Below, piece by piece: positions 24,059 through 32,904 of a stretch of 33,105 nt of DNA (positions within the stretch are counted from its first letter, which is position 1; every line of letters starts with the position of its first letter). The position numbers and the translations under genes are program-made. The notes below the pieces were generated by a model that saw nothing but the letters and a program-made list of their open reading frames with translations, did not search any database and had not been told where the DNA came from. The DNA is from an uncultured Bacteroidota bacterium. Lineage in GTDB: Bacteria; Bacteroidota; Bacteroidia; Chitinophagales; Saprospiraceae. The stretch is from assembly GCA_903933805.1 (NCBI GenBank), contig CAIZLM010000026.1, positions 1 through 33,105 on the forward strand, written 5' to 3'.

Positions 24059-26965
24059 ATGCGGAAAACTCAAAGCTCTTTTTCACTATTTTGGTTGCTG
24101 CTCTGCACCTTTTTTAGCAGTTTGCACCTTGCTATCGGCCAATCAACGCCAACGGATGCCGCGACAAGGATGCAGGGCTTTGAACAGCGGAAAGCACTGA
24201 AAAACAACTCCTTACTCTCCGCCATCACCCCTGAAAGTATAGGACCCAGTATTTTTTCCTGCCGCATCACAGACCTGGACGTCAATCCTGATGACCCAAC
24301 AGAACTCTATGTGGCTTATGCCTCTGCAGGACTCTGGCACAGCAAAAACAACGGAACCAAGTTGGATCCAATTTTCGACCATCAAGCAAGCATGACAATC
24401 GGCGATATTGCCGTGGATTGGAAAAACAACATCCTTTGGGTAGGTACGGGAGAGGCCAATAGCAGCCGCTCTTCGTATGCCGGGACTGGCATTTACCGCA
24501 GCGCCGATGGTGGTGCATCTTGGGAAAACTGCGGCCTTGCAGAAAGCCACCACATTGCCCGTATAGTCTTACATCCCAATGATCCCAACACCTTGTGGGT
24601 GGCCGTTGTTGGACACTTGTATTCCCCCAACACAGAACGGGGCATTTATAAAACCACAGACGGTGGAAAATCCTGGAAACAAACCCTTTTTATCAACGAA
24701 AACAGTGGCGCCATAGACCTGGTACTCGACCCCTCCAACCCCAATACGCTGTACGCGGCATCTTGGGAACGGAGTCGCACCGCCTGGAATTTTGCCGGCG
24801 CAGGTGAAGGATCGGGTATATGGAAAAGTACCGACGGCGGAAGCACTTGGGCGTTATCCAGTACCGTGGCCAGCGGATTCCCCACGGGTAAAACCATCGG
24901 TCGAATCGGGCTTTCTGCCGGCAAAAAAGAAGGCAAAACAGTCCTCTATGCTTGTCTGGACAACCAAAATCCAAAACCAAAAAAAGAGACATCAAAAGAA
25001 GACGCGCTCACCACAGACCAATTGCGGGATATCTCCACAGAAGATTTTTTAAATATCCCTGACAATAAACTGACCGATTTCTTAAAAGAACACGACTTCC
25101 CAGAAAAATACAACGCAAAAAAAGTAAAAGCTTTGGTGGAAAAAGACAAGTTCAAGCCCCTCGCTTTGGTGGAATACTTGGAAGACGCCAACAATAAACT
25201 TTTTGAAACCGATTATACCGGTGCTGAATTGTTCCGCAGCGATGATGGCGGCACCACCTGGACCCGCACCCACAGCGATCCGTTGGAACAATTACATTTT
25301 ACCTACGGGTATTACTTTTCCAATGTGCGCTGCATGCCCGAAGATGCCGACAAGGTGTATATGATTGGCTTTTACATCATCAGTTCTGATGATGGGGGCA
25401 AAACATGGGCAAACATCAACGGCGACAACGTGCATGTTGACCACCATGCACTGTGGCTAAATCCCGCACGGCCAGGGCATCTTGTCAATGGCAATGACGG
25501 CGGTTTAAATATCTCTTGGGACAACGGAACTTCCTGGATAAAATGTAACAACCCCGCTGTTGGTCAGTTTTATGCCATCGAAACCGACGAATCAGAACCC
25601 TATAATGTCTATGGCGGTGCACAAGACAATGGCGTCTGGGTTGGCCCCTCCGACTACGAGGCATCCACAGCATGGCAACAAACCGGACAATATCCATACA
25701 AGGAACTGATGGGGGGCGACGGCATGCAAATACAAGTTGACTCTCGGGACAATACGACGGTGTACACAGGCTTCCAATTCGGCAATTATTTCAGAATCAA
25801 TAAGTCCGATGGAAAATCAACCCCAATTACTCCCAAACACGACTTGGGTGAGCGCCCCTTGCGGTTCAATTGGCAAACCCCCATCCATTTGAGCCGCCAC
25901 CAACAGGATGTGCTGTACCTGGGCGCAAACAAATTATACCGTTCTTTCAACCAAGGCGACAATTGGGAAGCCATTTCCGGAGACCTCACCCAAGGCGGAA
26001 AACAGGGCAATGTACCCTATGGTACCCTCACCAGCATCCATGAAAGTCCCCTGAAATTTGGCCTGCTTTACGCAGGTTCTGACGATGGACTGCTCCATGT
26101 TTCACGCGATGGCGGTGAAAACTGGACAAGAATATCCGACAGTCTCCCCCAAAACCTGTGGGTCTCCCGTGTTCAGGCGTCAACCCATGCGCGCGCTCGT
26201 GTGTACACGAGCCTAAACGGATACCGATGGGACGATTTCAATGCCTACCTTTATACCTCAGAGGACTATGGGAAAAACTGGACACGTATTGGCGCCAACT
26301 TACCTGCAGAGCCCATCAACGTCGTGCGAGAAGACCCCACCAATCCCGATGTGCTCTATGTAGGAACCGACCACCAGGTGTATGTATCCCTTGACAAGGG
26401 GGTAACTTTCCAAACGCTGAGCAATGATTTTCCAGATGTTCCTGTGCACGACCTGAAGGTGCAAACCAGCTCCAAAGAACTCATCATCGGCACCCATGGA
26501 CGGGCATTGTACAAGACCTCCATTGACCTTGTGCAACAACTCAACAGCGATTTACGCGCAGAAACCATCCACCTTTTTAAAGTGCCCAACAAAAAATACA
26601 ACAAAAATTGGGGTAAAAAACAACCTTACAAGGCTTTGAAGGATCCTGTGTTGCCGATATCTTTTTGGGTAGCCACCAAAGGTGATGTTGAATGGACCTT
26701 GAAACACCAAGAAAGTGGTATTGTGTTGAACAACGGCGTACTTCAGGGATCACCAGGGGTTAATATTTTCAACTTTTCGATGGATGTACAAGCTACTTCT
26801 TTAAAAAAATACAAGGAAATACTCCAAACGGCGCAGAAAGATCAAAAAATAACGTTTGATTTGGCCAAAGCCGACACAGGAAAGACCTACCTCCGAAAAG
26901 GGGACTATATCTTTGTGGTGTCTAAAGATGGCAAGACCTCCGAGCAGGCCGTTGTCATCGAATAA
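24059..26965 (+). CDS. Large secreted VPS10/BNR-repeat beta-propeller protein
   Basis: From the ATG at 24059 the product is 968 residues with a signal peptide (about 1-28, ending LHLAIGQ). A TACCTTCC element at 24033-24040 supports this start over an upstream in-frame ATG at 24020. The body consists of repeated BNR/Asp-box phrases such as YRSADGGASW, YKTTDGGKSW, WKSTDGGSTW, FRSDDGGTTW, ISSDDGGKTW, VSRDGGENW and TSEDYGKNW. These define two seven-to-ten-bladed propellers like those of sortilin/VPS10 and xyloglucanase-type GH74 folds. A Lys/Glu-rich insertion sits between propeller blocks at about residues 300-385, and a beta-sandwich-like tail ends the protein. No obvious T9SS tail is seen. Such proteins are abundant in Bacteroidota and usually uncharacterised; glycosidase activity is not demonstrated by these motifs. 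Confidence 0.85.
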   Translation: MRKTQSSFSLFWLLLCTFFSSLHLAIGQSTPTDAATRMQGFEQRKALKNNSLLSAITPESIGPSIFSCRITDLDVNPDDPTELYVAYASAGLWHSKNNGTKLDPIFDHQASMTIGDIAVDWKNNILWVGTGEANSSRSSYAGTGIYRSADGGASWENCGLAESHHIARIVLHPNDPNTLWVAVVGHLYSPNTERGIYKTTDGGKSWKQTLFINENSGAIDLVLDPSNPNTLYAASWERSRTAWNFAGAGEGSGIWKSTDGGSTWALSSTVASGFPTGKTIGRIGLSAGKKEGKTVLYACLDNQNPKPKKETSKEDALTTDQLRDISTEDFLNIPDNKLTDFLKEHDFPEKYNAKKVKALVEKDKFKPLALVEYLEDANNKLFETDYTGAELFRSDDGGTTWTRTHSDPLEQLHFTYGYYFSNVRCMPEDADKVYMIGFYIISSDDGGKTWANINGDNVHVDHHALWLNPARPGHLVNGNDGGLNISWDNGTSWIKCNNPAVGQFYAIETDESEPYNVYGGAQDNGVWVGPSDYEASTAWQQTGQYPYKELMGGDGMQIQVDSRDNTTVYTGFQFGNYFRINKSDGKSTPITPKHDLGERPLRFNWQTPIHLSRHQQDVLYLGANKLYRSFNQGDNWEAISGDLTQGGKQGNVPYGTLTSIHESPLKFGLLYAGSDDGLLHVSRDGGENWTRISDSLPQNLWVSRVQASTHARARVYTSLNGYRWDDFNAYLYTSEDYGKNWTRIGANLPAEPINVVREDPTNPDVLYVGTDHQVYVSLDKGVTFQTLSNDFPDVPVHDLKVQTSSKELIIGTHGRALYKTSIDLVQQLNSDLRAETIHLFKVPNKKYNKNWGKKQPYKALKDPVLPISFWVATKGDVEWTLKHQESGIVLNNGVLQGSPGVNIFNFSMDVQATSLKKYKEILQTAQKDQKITFDLAKADTGKTYLRKGDYIFVVSKDGKTSEQAVVIE

Positions 26966-27053
26966 ATACAGCTCATTGCGCCAATTTGCGCTGATTCTTA
27001 ATCGCTTCAAACACCATCAGTTTTCCACAAAAATTTTAAACCTATTCTTTGTA

Positions 27054-27833
27054 ATGAAAAATTTGAAAAACCTTTTTCTAGCAATACTCGTACTCGGTGC
27101 AACTGCGCTGACTGGCTGCCTGCACATCATTGAAGAGGCTACCTTTAGAAACAACGGCAGCGGCACGTATAAAATGACGTTCGACATGAGTGAACTCAAA
27201 GGCATGATGGACATGATGAAAGGCATGGGCGGCGAAGGTGCTGCAGAACCGAGTGACTCATCCAATTTATCTGACGGCGGTGACTTCACGCCCCCCGCAC
27301 CTTCACCGGAAGCATCCAACCCCATGAGTGGGCTGTCTGAACAATTTGGCGGTGTTGCAACATCCCTAAAAAACATTCCCGGTATTTCCAATGTGGTGGA
27401 AATGAATGATACGACAGCTTTCAACTTTGGCTACTCGTTTGATTTTGCAGATATCGCGGCCCTCAATCGAGCGCTTAAAGTTATCGGCAAAGAAAAATAC
27501 GACACTAAAAACGAGGAAACATTCAAGTACAACGGAAAAAGTTTCGAACGACTGGGAGTGGGTGATATGGGCGCCGAAATCAAAAAAGCGGTAGCCGAAA
27601 ATACCGGAGAAGCAGAAGGCGAAGAAGGACAGGCTGATATGATGAAAATGTTTTTCGCAGATATGAGCTACAAGCAGGTGTACCACTTTCCCGACCGCGA
27701 AGTGAAAAAATCTGACAATAAACTCGGTGAAATTGGTGACAACGGGCACTCCCTGACGATCAACATCAAACCATTCGACGAAGAGCAGCAAAAACAAAAA
27801 GTTTCTGTAGCAACCAAAATTAAGCTCAAATAA
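27054..27833 (+). CDS. Putative lipoprotein of unknown function
   Basis: From the ATG at 27054 the 259-residue product begins with a lipoprotein signal peptide ending LTGC (Cys22). After it come EEATFRNNGSGTYKMTFDMSELKGMMD, a Met-rich helix, and a disordered stretch rich in Ser, Asp and Pro (about 60-95). The C-terminal part is mixed alpha/beta and ends in VSVATKIKLK. I recognise no named family with confidence. The pattern (outer-membrane lipoprotein beginning with a short 'GSG.Y...DMS' strand) is seen in uncharacterised Bacteroidota proteins. It is followed by a strong terminator (27851-27899) and is probably monocistronic. Confidence 0.75.
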   Translation: MKNLKNLFLAILVLGATALTGCLHIIEEATFRNNGSGTYKMTFDMSELKGMMDMMKGMGGEGAAEPSDSSNLSDGGDFTPPAPSPEASNPMSGLSEQFGGVATSLKNIPGISNVVEMNDTTAFNFGYSFDFADIAALNRALKVIGKEKYDTKNEETFKYNGKSFERLGVGDMGAEIKKAVAENTGEAEGEEGQADMMKMFFADMSYKQVYHFPDREVKKSDNKLGEIGDNGHSLTINIKPFDEEQQKQKVSVATKIKLK

Positions 27834-27850
27834 GTCAATTGTTTTCCCCG

Positions 27851-27899
27851 TCACGCAAAGATACCCTGCGCTAAGGCCCTGTATCTTTGCGTGATTTTT
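27851..27899 (+). terminator. Terminator of the lipoprotein gene, perfect 14-bp stem
   Basis: TCACGCAAAGATAC (27851-27864) is exactly complementary to GTATCTTTGCGTGA (27881-27894), followed by TTTTT. The right arm contains TATCTTTG (27882-27889), an exact -7 promoter match facing kynU, so the hairpin could double as part of the kynU promoter. Confidence 0.8.
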
Positions 27900-27933
27900 G
27901 TAAATACTAAGGTGCCAATGTAATACCTGCGCC

Positions 27934-29265
27934 TTGTCTTTACTTCACAACAAATACAACCAAACAAATAATCCATTGGCGTATATTTACAAAAACACCC
28001 TCGCCTTTGCCCAATCACTTGACGAACAGGATCAACTACGTCGTTTCAGACAACAGTTTATCTTTCCATCACAGAAGGGGGTAGAAAGCCTTTATTTTTG
28101 TGGAAACTCCCTGGGACTTCAGCCTAAGACCGTACGGGATGCCCTGCTTTCAGAGCTTGATCAATGGGCTGACCATGCTGTTGAAGGCCATTTTAAAGGG
28201 GATAAGCCTTGGATGCACTACCACAAACTCCTGACAGCGCCATCTGCCACATTGGTGGGCGCCCTTCCACATGAAGTGGTGGTGATGAACACCCTCACCA
28301 CAAACCTCCATCTGTTGATGGTGTCCTTTTACAGACCAACGACCAGCCGTTTCAAAATCATCATGGAAGCAGGTGCATTCCCCAGCGACCAATATGCCAT
28401 GGAGAGCCAAGTGCATTTGCATGGGTTTGATCCTGCAGAAGCGATTATCGAAGTTGCACCAAGGGCCGGCACTGAATTATTGAACACCGCCGATATTTTG
28501 GAAGCCATTGAGCAAGCCGGAGACGCGCTCGCTTTGGTGATGTTCAGCGGCGTCAATTACTATACAGGTCAATTGTTTGACATCGAAGCAATCACCGCAA
28601 AGGCACACCAAGTAGGCGCAAAGGCAGGTTTTGATCTGGCCCATACCACCGGCAATATTCCACTCCATTTACACCAGTGGGGGCCTGATTTTGCGGTCTG
28701 GTGCAGCTACAAATACCTCAATGCCGGACCAGGGGGGCCTTCTGGACTGTTTGTGCATGAGCGGCATGCCGACAACCCCAGTCTGCCACGATTTGCAGGA
28801 TGGTGGGGGCATGATGAAAGCGAAAGATTCAAAATGTCCAAAGGATTCAAGCCGATGTACGGTGCCGAAGGGTGGCAACTCAGCAACGCTCAGATTTTTT
28901 CCTTTGCTGCGCACTTGGCGGGTTTAAAAATAATGGACGAGGCTGGTATTGAAAATTTACGACAAAAAAGTCTGGTACTCACCGGATACTTAGAGCATAT
29001 TTTGGACGAACTCAATGGGGAAGCGGAACATTTTCGGATCATAACACCCCGAGATTCAGCCGCCAGAGGCTGTCAATTGTCCGTATTGACCAACAATGGG
29101 GGACGAGCACTGTTTCAGTTTCTAACGGACAATGGTGCAATAGTCGACTGGAGAGAACCCAATGTAATTAGGATCGCCCCGGTGCCCATTTACAACAGTT
29201 TTGAAGATATCTGGAAATTGGGTGCCCTCATCAGCCAATACCTGCAAGCAAACCATCAATCTTGA
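27934..29265 (+). CDS. kynU: Kynureninase
   Basis: This PLP enzyme hydrolyses kynurenine (or 3-hydroxykynurenine) to anthranilate (or 3-hydroxyanthranilate) and alanine, in tryptophan degradation and de novo NAD synthesis. The sequence shows YFCGNSLGLQPK, the VMNTLTTNLHLLMVSFY segment, GAKAGFDLAHTTGN with the Asp that binds the PLP nitrogen, and the Schiff-base lysine in WCSYKYLNAGPGGPSGLFVHE (Lys260 if started at 27934). There is no in-frame ATG near the N-terminus. The frame must start at a TTG, either 27934 (443 residues) or 27976 (429 residues, closer to typical kynureninase N-termini such as NTLAFAQSLDEQDxLRxFR). No other kynurenine-pathway gene is in the window. Confidence 0.93.
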   Translation: MSLLHNKYNQTNNPLAYIYKNTLAFAQSLDEQDQLRRFRQQFIFPSQKGVESLYFCGNSLGLQPKTVRDALLSELDQWADHAVEGHFKGDKPWMHYHKLLTAPSATLVGALPHEVVVMNTLTTNLHLLMVSFYRPTTSRFKIIMEAGAFPSDQYAMESQVHLHGFDPAEAIIEVAPRAGTELLNTADILEAIEQAGDALALVMFSGVNYYTGQLFDIEAITAKAHQVGAKAGFDLAHTTGNIPLHLHQWGPDFAVWCSYKYLNAGPGGPSGLFVHERHADNPSLPRFAGWWGHDESERFKMSKGFKPMYGAEGWQLSNAQIFSFAAHLAGLKIMDEAGIENLRQKSLVLTGYLEHILDELNGEAEHFRIITPRDSAARGCQLSVLTNNGGRALFQFLTDNGAIVDWREPNVIRIAPVPIYNSFEDIWKLGALISQYLQANHQS

Positions 29266-29343
29266 TTTATTCATCATATTAATTCTTCGTAACATTGCCC
29301 TATTAAATTGACGTTACATTTCAAATTTGTTCAATATCTGATC

Positions 29344-30963
29344 ATGAAAAATTTTCTTTTACATTTTCTTTTCCTTATCCCACTGCTATCGTCCGCCCAA
29401 ACGACCACAAAACCTACGCGTCCGCTGTTTGACAAAAAAACTGTCGGAGAAATTAGAATCACATTTGCGACGAAAAACTGGTCCGATGCGCTGGACTCCC
29501 TTCGGATATACGGCGGTGGACTGATGAATGCCACTGCCACCATTGATGGTATCACCTACCAAAGTGTGGGCGTACGTTTCCGCGGAGACAAGTCCTATGC
29601 CACGGGCCTGAAGCGCAACCCACTCAGTTTGAAATTGAACCACACCATCGCCGATCAAAACCACCAAGGCTACACCAGTCTCAAACTTTCTGCTGCTGTA
29701 CGCGACCCCAGTATGGTGCGCGAGATATTGTTTCATGAAATAGCCGGCAAGTACATGCCTACGTCACAGGCCTGCTACACCAAACTGTTTGTCAACGACG
29801 AGTACATCGGCGTATTTGTGGACCTTGAAAACGTTGAAAAACAAATGCTGGAAGCGAACTTCTCCACTGGGAAGGGTGCTTTTTTCAAGGCAGGCGTTGA
29901 CTACAAACCTGAAAATCTCCCCAACGACTGCAAACTCAATATTTTCGGATCCCTGGAATACGAAGACAATATAGAGTGTTACAAGGGAAATTTTGAAATG
30001 AGTTCGAACTCCGGATGGGCAGAATTACAAGAACTGACCCGTCAGTTGGCGCAAGGTCCAAAAGAAGTTGAAAAAATCCTGGATGTTGACCGCGCACTTT
30101 GGATGTTGGCTTTGAACAACGTAATGGTTAATTTAAGCAGCTATTCAGGCAACCACAGCATCAACTACTACCTTTTTCGGGACGGGAACGGCCGTTTTCA
30201 GCCCCTTCATTGGGACCTGAATTTATCATTTGGGAGCTACAAAAATACCGGTAGCGGCAGTGACCTCGAATTAAAAGGCCTCCAAAACCTGGATCCTCTG
30301 CTGCACGCCGACAACCCGTATAAACCCCTAGCCAGTCAGTTGCTGAAGGATCCCTTCAACCGGAAAGTGTACCTTGCCCACATCCGCCAAATCAATGAAG
30401 AGAACTTTCTGAACGGCAGTTACGAAAAACGCGCCCAAGAGCTACAGGGAATGATTGTCGTTCCTTTCAACGAAGACAAAAATAAAACCTACAGCTTGGA
30501 TGACTTTACGCGAAGCCTCAAAGAAACCGTCGGCAAAAAAAGTAAAATACCCGGGCTGGTCGAATTGATGGGCAAACGGTCAAGATTTCTCAAATCACAC
30601 CCTGAACTTACTTCACTGCCAAGTACAATCTCCGACGTAAAAGTATTGGGCCGCGGCAAATTTGAAAATCAACCACTAAACGCCTTTAATATTACCGCAA
30701 AAGCCGATCGGTTTCCCAAACGCTTGTTGCTTTGCTACCGTTTTAACATAACAGAACCCTATTCTACCATCCCCATGAGTGAGGACAACACAACCACCAT
30801 GCCCTCCGGCATGAAAGCCTTTACAGCCATGGTAGAAGCAAAAACAAGGGAAGCAGAAATGGAGTATTTCATCATCGCAGAAAACGCCGGAACCGTGGGT
30901 TTCGCACCAGTCAATTACTCAAAACAAGCGCTGAAAATCAAATTAAGCGATCTGAATAAATAA
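29344..30963 (+). CDS. CotH kinase family secreted protein (first of a tandem pair)
   Basis: From the ATG at 29344 the product is 539 residues with a signal peptide (about 1-18, ending LSSAQ). The CotH domain shows GVRFRGDKSY, LSLKLNH, LKLSAAVRDPSMVREILFHEIAGKYMP, then NDEYIGVFVDLENV. The metal/nucleotide-site region is INYYLFRDGNGRFQPLHWDLNLSFGSY (Asp291 in WDLN). CotH proteins are atypical protein kinases first known from Bacillus spore coats. In Bacteroidota they are secreted and often modify or assemble surface proteins, but the targets are unknown. The C-terminal 100 residues look like a beta-sandwich domain. The stop codon overlaps a remnant of the palindromic repeat. Confidence 0.88.
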   Translation: MKNFLLHFLFLIPLLSSAQTTTKPTRPLFDKKTVGEIRITFATKNWSDALDSLRIYGGGLMNATATIDGITYQSVGVRFRGDKSYATGLKRNPLSLKLNHTIADQNHQGYTSLKLSAAVRDPSMVREILFHEIAGKYMPTSQACYTKLFVNDEYIGVFVDLENVEKQMLEANFSTGKGAFFKAGVDYKPENLPNDCKLNIFGSLEYEDNIECYKGNFEMSSNSGWAELQELTRQLAQGPKEVEKILDVDRALWMLALNNVMVNLSSYSGNHSINYYLFRDGNGRFQPLHWDLNLSFGSYKNTGSGSDLELKGLQNLDPLLHADNPYKPLASQLLKDPFNRKVYLAHIRQINEENFLNGSYEKRAQELQGMIVVPFNEDKNKTYSLDDFTRSLKETVGKKSKIPGLVELMGKRSRFLKSHPELTSLPSTISDVKVLGRGKFENQPLNAFNITAKADRFPKRLLLCYRFNITEPYSTIPMSEDNTTTMPSGMKAFTAMVEAKTREAEMEYFIIAENAGTVGFAPVNYSKQALKIKLSDLNK

Positions 30964-31003
30964 CCACTTGGTATGTCGCGTGCATAACAACCCAACCAGT
31001 TTA
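30961..31003 (+). repeat. Remnant of the interspersed palindromic repeat at a stop codon
   Basis: TAACCACTTGGTATGTCGCGTG is followed by ACCCAACCAGTTTAG, which keeps GTCGCGT and the CCAACCAGTT end of the family. It begins on the TAA of the preceding gene. Confidence 0.4.
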
Positions 31004-31074
31004 GAAAAAAACAAATGACAATAAAACACCTCGTTTTTACTTCTGGTCTGAAATACATAACAAGCATTTAACAC

Positions 31075-31113
31075 AAAAACCGCCGGGCATCTTTTGCCGC
31101 CCGGCGGTTTTTT
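31075..31113 (+). terminator. Terminator of the first CotH gene, 14-bp stem
   Basis: AAAAACCGCCGGGC (31075-31088) pairs perfectly with GCCCGGCGGTTTTT (31099-31112), with a 10-base loop, and the T-run continues. It is a strong intrinsic terminator 112 bases past the stop. Confidence 0.9.
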
Positions 31114-31126
31114 CTTTATTTTGCCC

Positions 31127-31203
31127 GTAAGTGGTTAAGTGGTCGCGTCTGAGACAAAAAAATAGCCATTTTTTGCCAGACAGCGTGCCTACTAACCAAT
31201 TAC
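31127..31203 (+). repeat. Interspersed palindromic repeat, copy E
   Basis: This compact 77-bp copy starts GTAAGTGGTTAAGTGGTCGC and ends CGTGCCTACTAACCAATTAC, with central GAGACAAAAAAATAGCCATTTTTTGCCAGA. It lies directly after the terminator at 31075-31113, and its right end runs into TACTTTTG (31201-31208). Confidence 0.85.
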
Positions 31204-31208
31204 TTTTG
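31201..31208 (+). promoter_or_regulatory. -7 promoter element (TACTTTTG) for the second CotH gene, built on the repeat end
   Basis: An exact TAnnTTTG whose first three bases are the last three of repeat copy E. It is 30 bases upstream of the ATG at 31239. A TTTTTTG inside the repeat lies 25 bases upstream, longer than the usual -33 spacing. Confidence 0.5.
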
Positions 31209-31238
31209 TCCAACTTTATCGCAACTGAAAAATTCCAC

Positions 31239-32831
31239 ATGCGCACTATTGGCTCAATATTACCCACCCTCTTGTTCCTGCTGTCTGTTCTTTCGCCCAT
31301 TCAAGCCCAAGAATTCTATGGATCCGGTATTCAAGAAATCATCATCGAATTACCGTATCAACAATGGGACGTAAAACTTGACTCCCTAAAAAAAGTTGAT
31401 ACTGAAGCCCGAGCACTGGGTACGGCATGGGTAAATGGTGTTCGCTTCGACAGTGTTGGTGTTCGTTACAAAGGCAACAGTTCCTACTTCCGTACCCGCA
31501 ATGAAACCTTCAAAAAATTGCCCATCAATGTAAAATTGGATTTTACCAAGCAGGGCCAGCAACTGAAAACAGGGCATAACACGCTGAAACTATCCAATGC
31601 ATTCCTAGACCCCAGCTTTGTACGAGAACCTTTGGCCTATGAAATGGCCAGAAAATATATGCCCGCACCCCTGTGCAATTTTACCCGGCTAACCATCAAC
31701 GGTACCTTTTACGGGCTTTATGTCAACTCCGAGTCAATTGATCTCAATTTTATCAAAGAACACTTCGGTACAAACGCGGGAAATATCGTCAAATGTGACC
31801 CCGACAACTGGAAACGGGTCAGAAGCCAAACAGGATGCCCAAAAGGCGAAAATGCCTCTTTGGCCTACCTCAACGACAATCCCGGTTGCTATGATGCCTT
31901 TTATGAAGTTGATAAACCCTCCACGTGGAAACTGCTGCTCAACCTCATCCGGGTATTGAACAAAACACCCGAGAAAATCGAATCCGTTTTGGATGTTGAC
32001 CAAACACTTTGGATGCTCGCACTCAACAATGCCATGGTAAACCTAGACAGCTACAACGGCTCCCTTTCCCACAACTATTACCTATGGTTTGATACCACAG
32101 GGGTGGCTCACCCCCTGATCTGGGATCTCAACATGGCTTTTGGTGGCTGGAGAAGAAATTTTAGCTTTGAAGAAATGAAAGATGATGAGCTCATCCAATA
32201 CCAGCCACTGGCTGAAATTGAGAATATCAAGCGCCCCCTGATATCCAAATTGTTGCGAAATAGTTTCTATCGTAAAATATACCTTGCACACCTGAGAACC
32301 ATTACAAATGAATGGCTGGCCAATGGTCAACTCATGAACCGCGCCCAAGTCATGACCAAAGAAATAGAACCTTGGGTGAAAAAAGATGTGCTTAAACTGT
32401 ATCCCTTGACTGATTTTCAGCAGGCACTGGATAAAACAATGAAATCAGGGCCCGACAATGTCATCGGCTTGCGGCAACTAATGGCCAAAAGAAGTGAGTG
32501 GCTGGCCAAACATCCACTGTTGAATAAAATTCAACCAACCATTAAGGACGTTAAATACACCAAAAATGGCGATAAAATAAATGTCTCTGCTGCCCTAGTC
32601 AACGCCACCAAGGGCAGCTGGGTTTACTACCGAAAAGATAAAATGTTCGCTTTTGGCCGTATCCCCATGCACGACGATGGCGCCAATGGAGATATCACCG
32701 CTGGCGATGGCGTATTCACGGCGCAATTGGACGGAAATGCCGCCAAACACTACTACATCGCCGCAGAAGGCGATGAAGGCGGAAGTACTTTCCCAGAACG
32801 GGCTTCTTTCGAATTTTTAACGGTTCAGTGA
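31239..32831 (+). CDS. CotH kinase family secreted protein (second of a tandem pair)
   Basis: From the ATG at 31239 the product is 530 residues with a signal peptide (about 1-24, ending SPIQAQ). The frame stays open upstream only through repeat copy E. It shares the CotH framework with its neighbour: GVRYKGNSSY, NTLKLSNAFLDPSFVREPLAYEMARKYMPAP, TFYGLYVNSESID, QTLWMLALNNAMVNLDSYNGSLSHNYYLW and LIWDLNMAFGGWRR (Asp296). The C-terminus differs and carries MHDDGANGDITAGDGVFTAQL, a motif typical of small beta-sandwich domains in such proteins. Both copies are likely products of one duplication. A terminator and repeat separate them, so expression is probably independent. Confidence 0.88.
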   Translation: MRTIGSILPTLLFLLSVLSPIQAQEFYGSGIQEIIIELPYQQWDVKLDSLKKVDTEARALGTAWVNGVRFDSVGVRYKGNSSYFRTRNETFKKLPINVKLDFTKQGQQLKTGHNTLKLSNAFLDPSFVREPLAYEMARKYMPAPLCNFTRLTINGTFYGLYVNSESIDLNFIKEHFGTNAGNIVKCDPDNWKRVRSQTGCPKGENASLAYLNDNPGCYDAFYEVDKPSTWKLLLNLIRVLNKTPEKIESVLDVDQTLWMLALNNAMVNLDSYNGSLSHNYYLWFDTTGVAHPLIWDLNMAFGGWRRNFSFEEMKDDELIQYQPLAEIENIKRPLISKLLRNSFYRKIYLAHLRTITNEWLANGQLMNRAQVMTKEIEPWVKKDVLKLYPLTDFQQALDKTMKSGPDNVIGLRQLMAKRSEWLAKHPLLNKIQPTIKDVKYTKNGDKINVSAALVNATKGSWVYYRKDKMFAFGRIPMHDDGANGDITAGDGVFTAQLDGNAAKHYYIAAEGDEGGSTFPERASFEFLTVQ

Positions 32832-32904
32832 TGGGCGTAAGCCTCTCACGAACCCCATTTGCGCATTTGGTATCCACAACCACTGCGAGGCCACCGGATG
32901 AATG

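Noticed and set aside
31131-31238. Upstream extension of the second CotH protein
   Set aside because: The extra residues are encoded by repeat copy E. The ATG at 31239 starts a proper signal peptide and has a -7 element in front.
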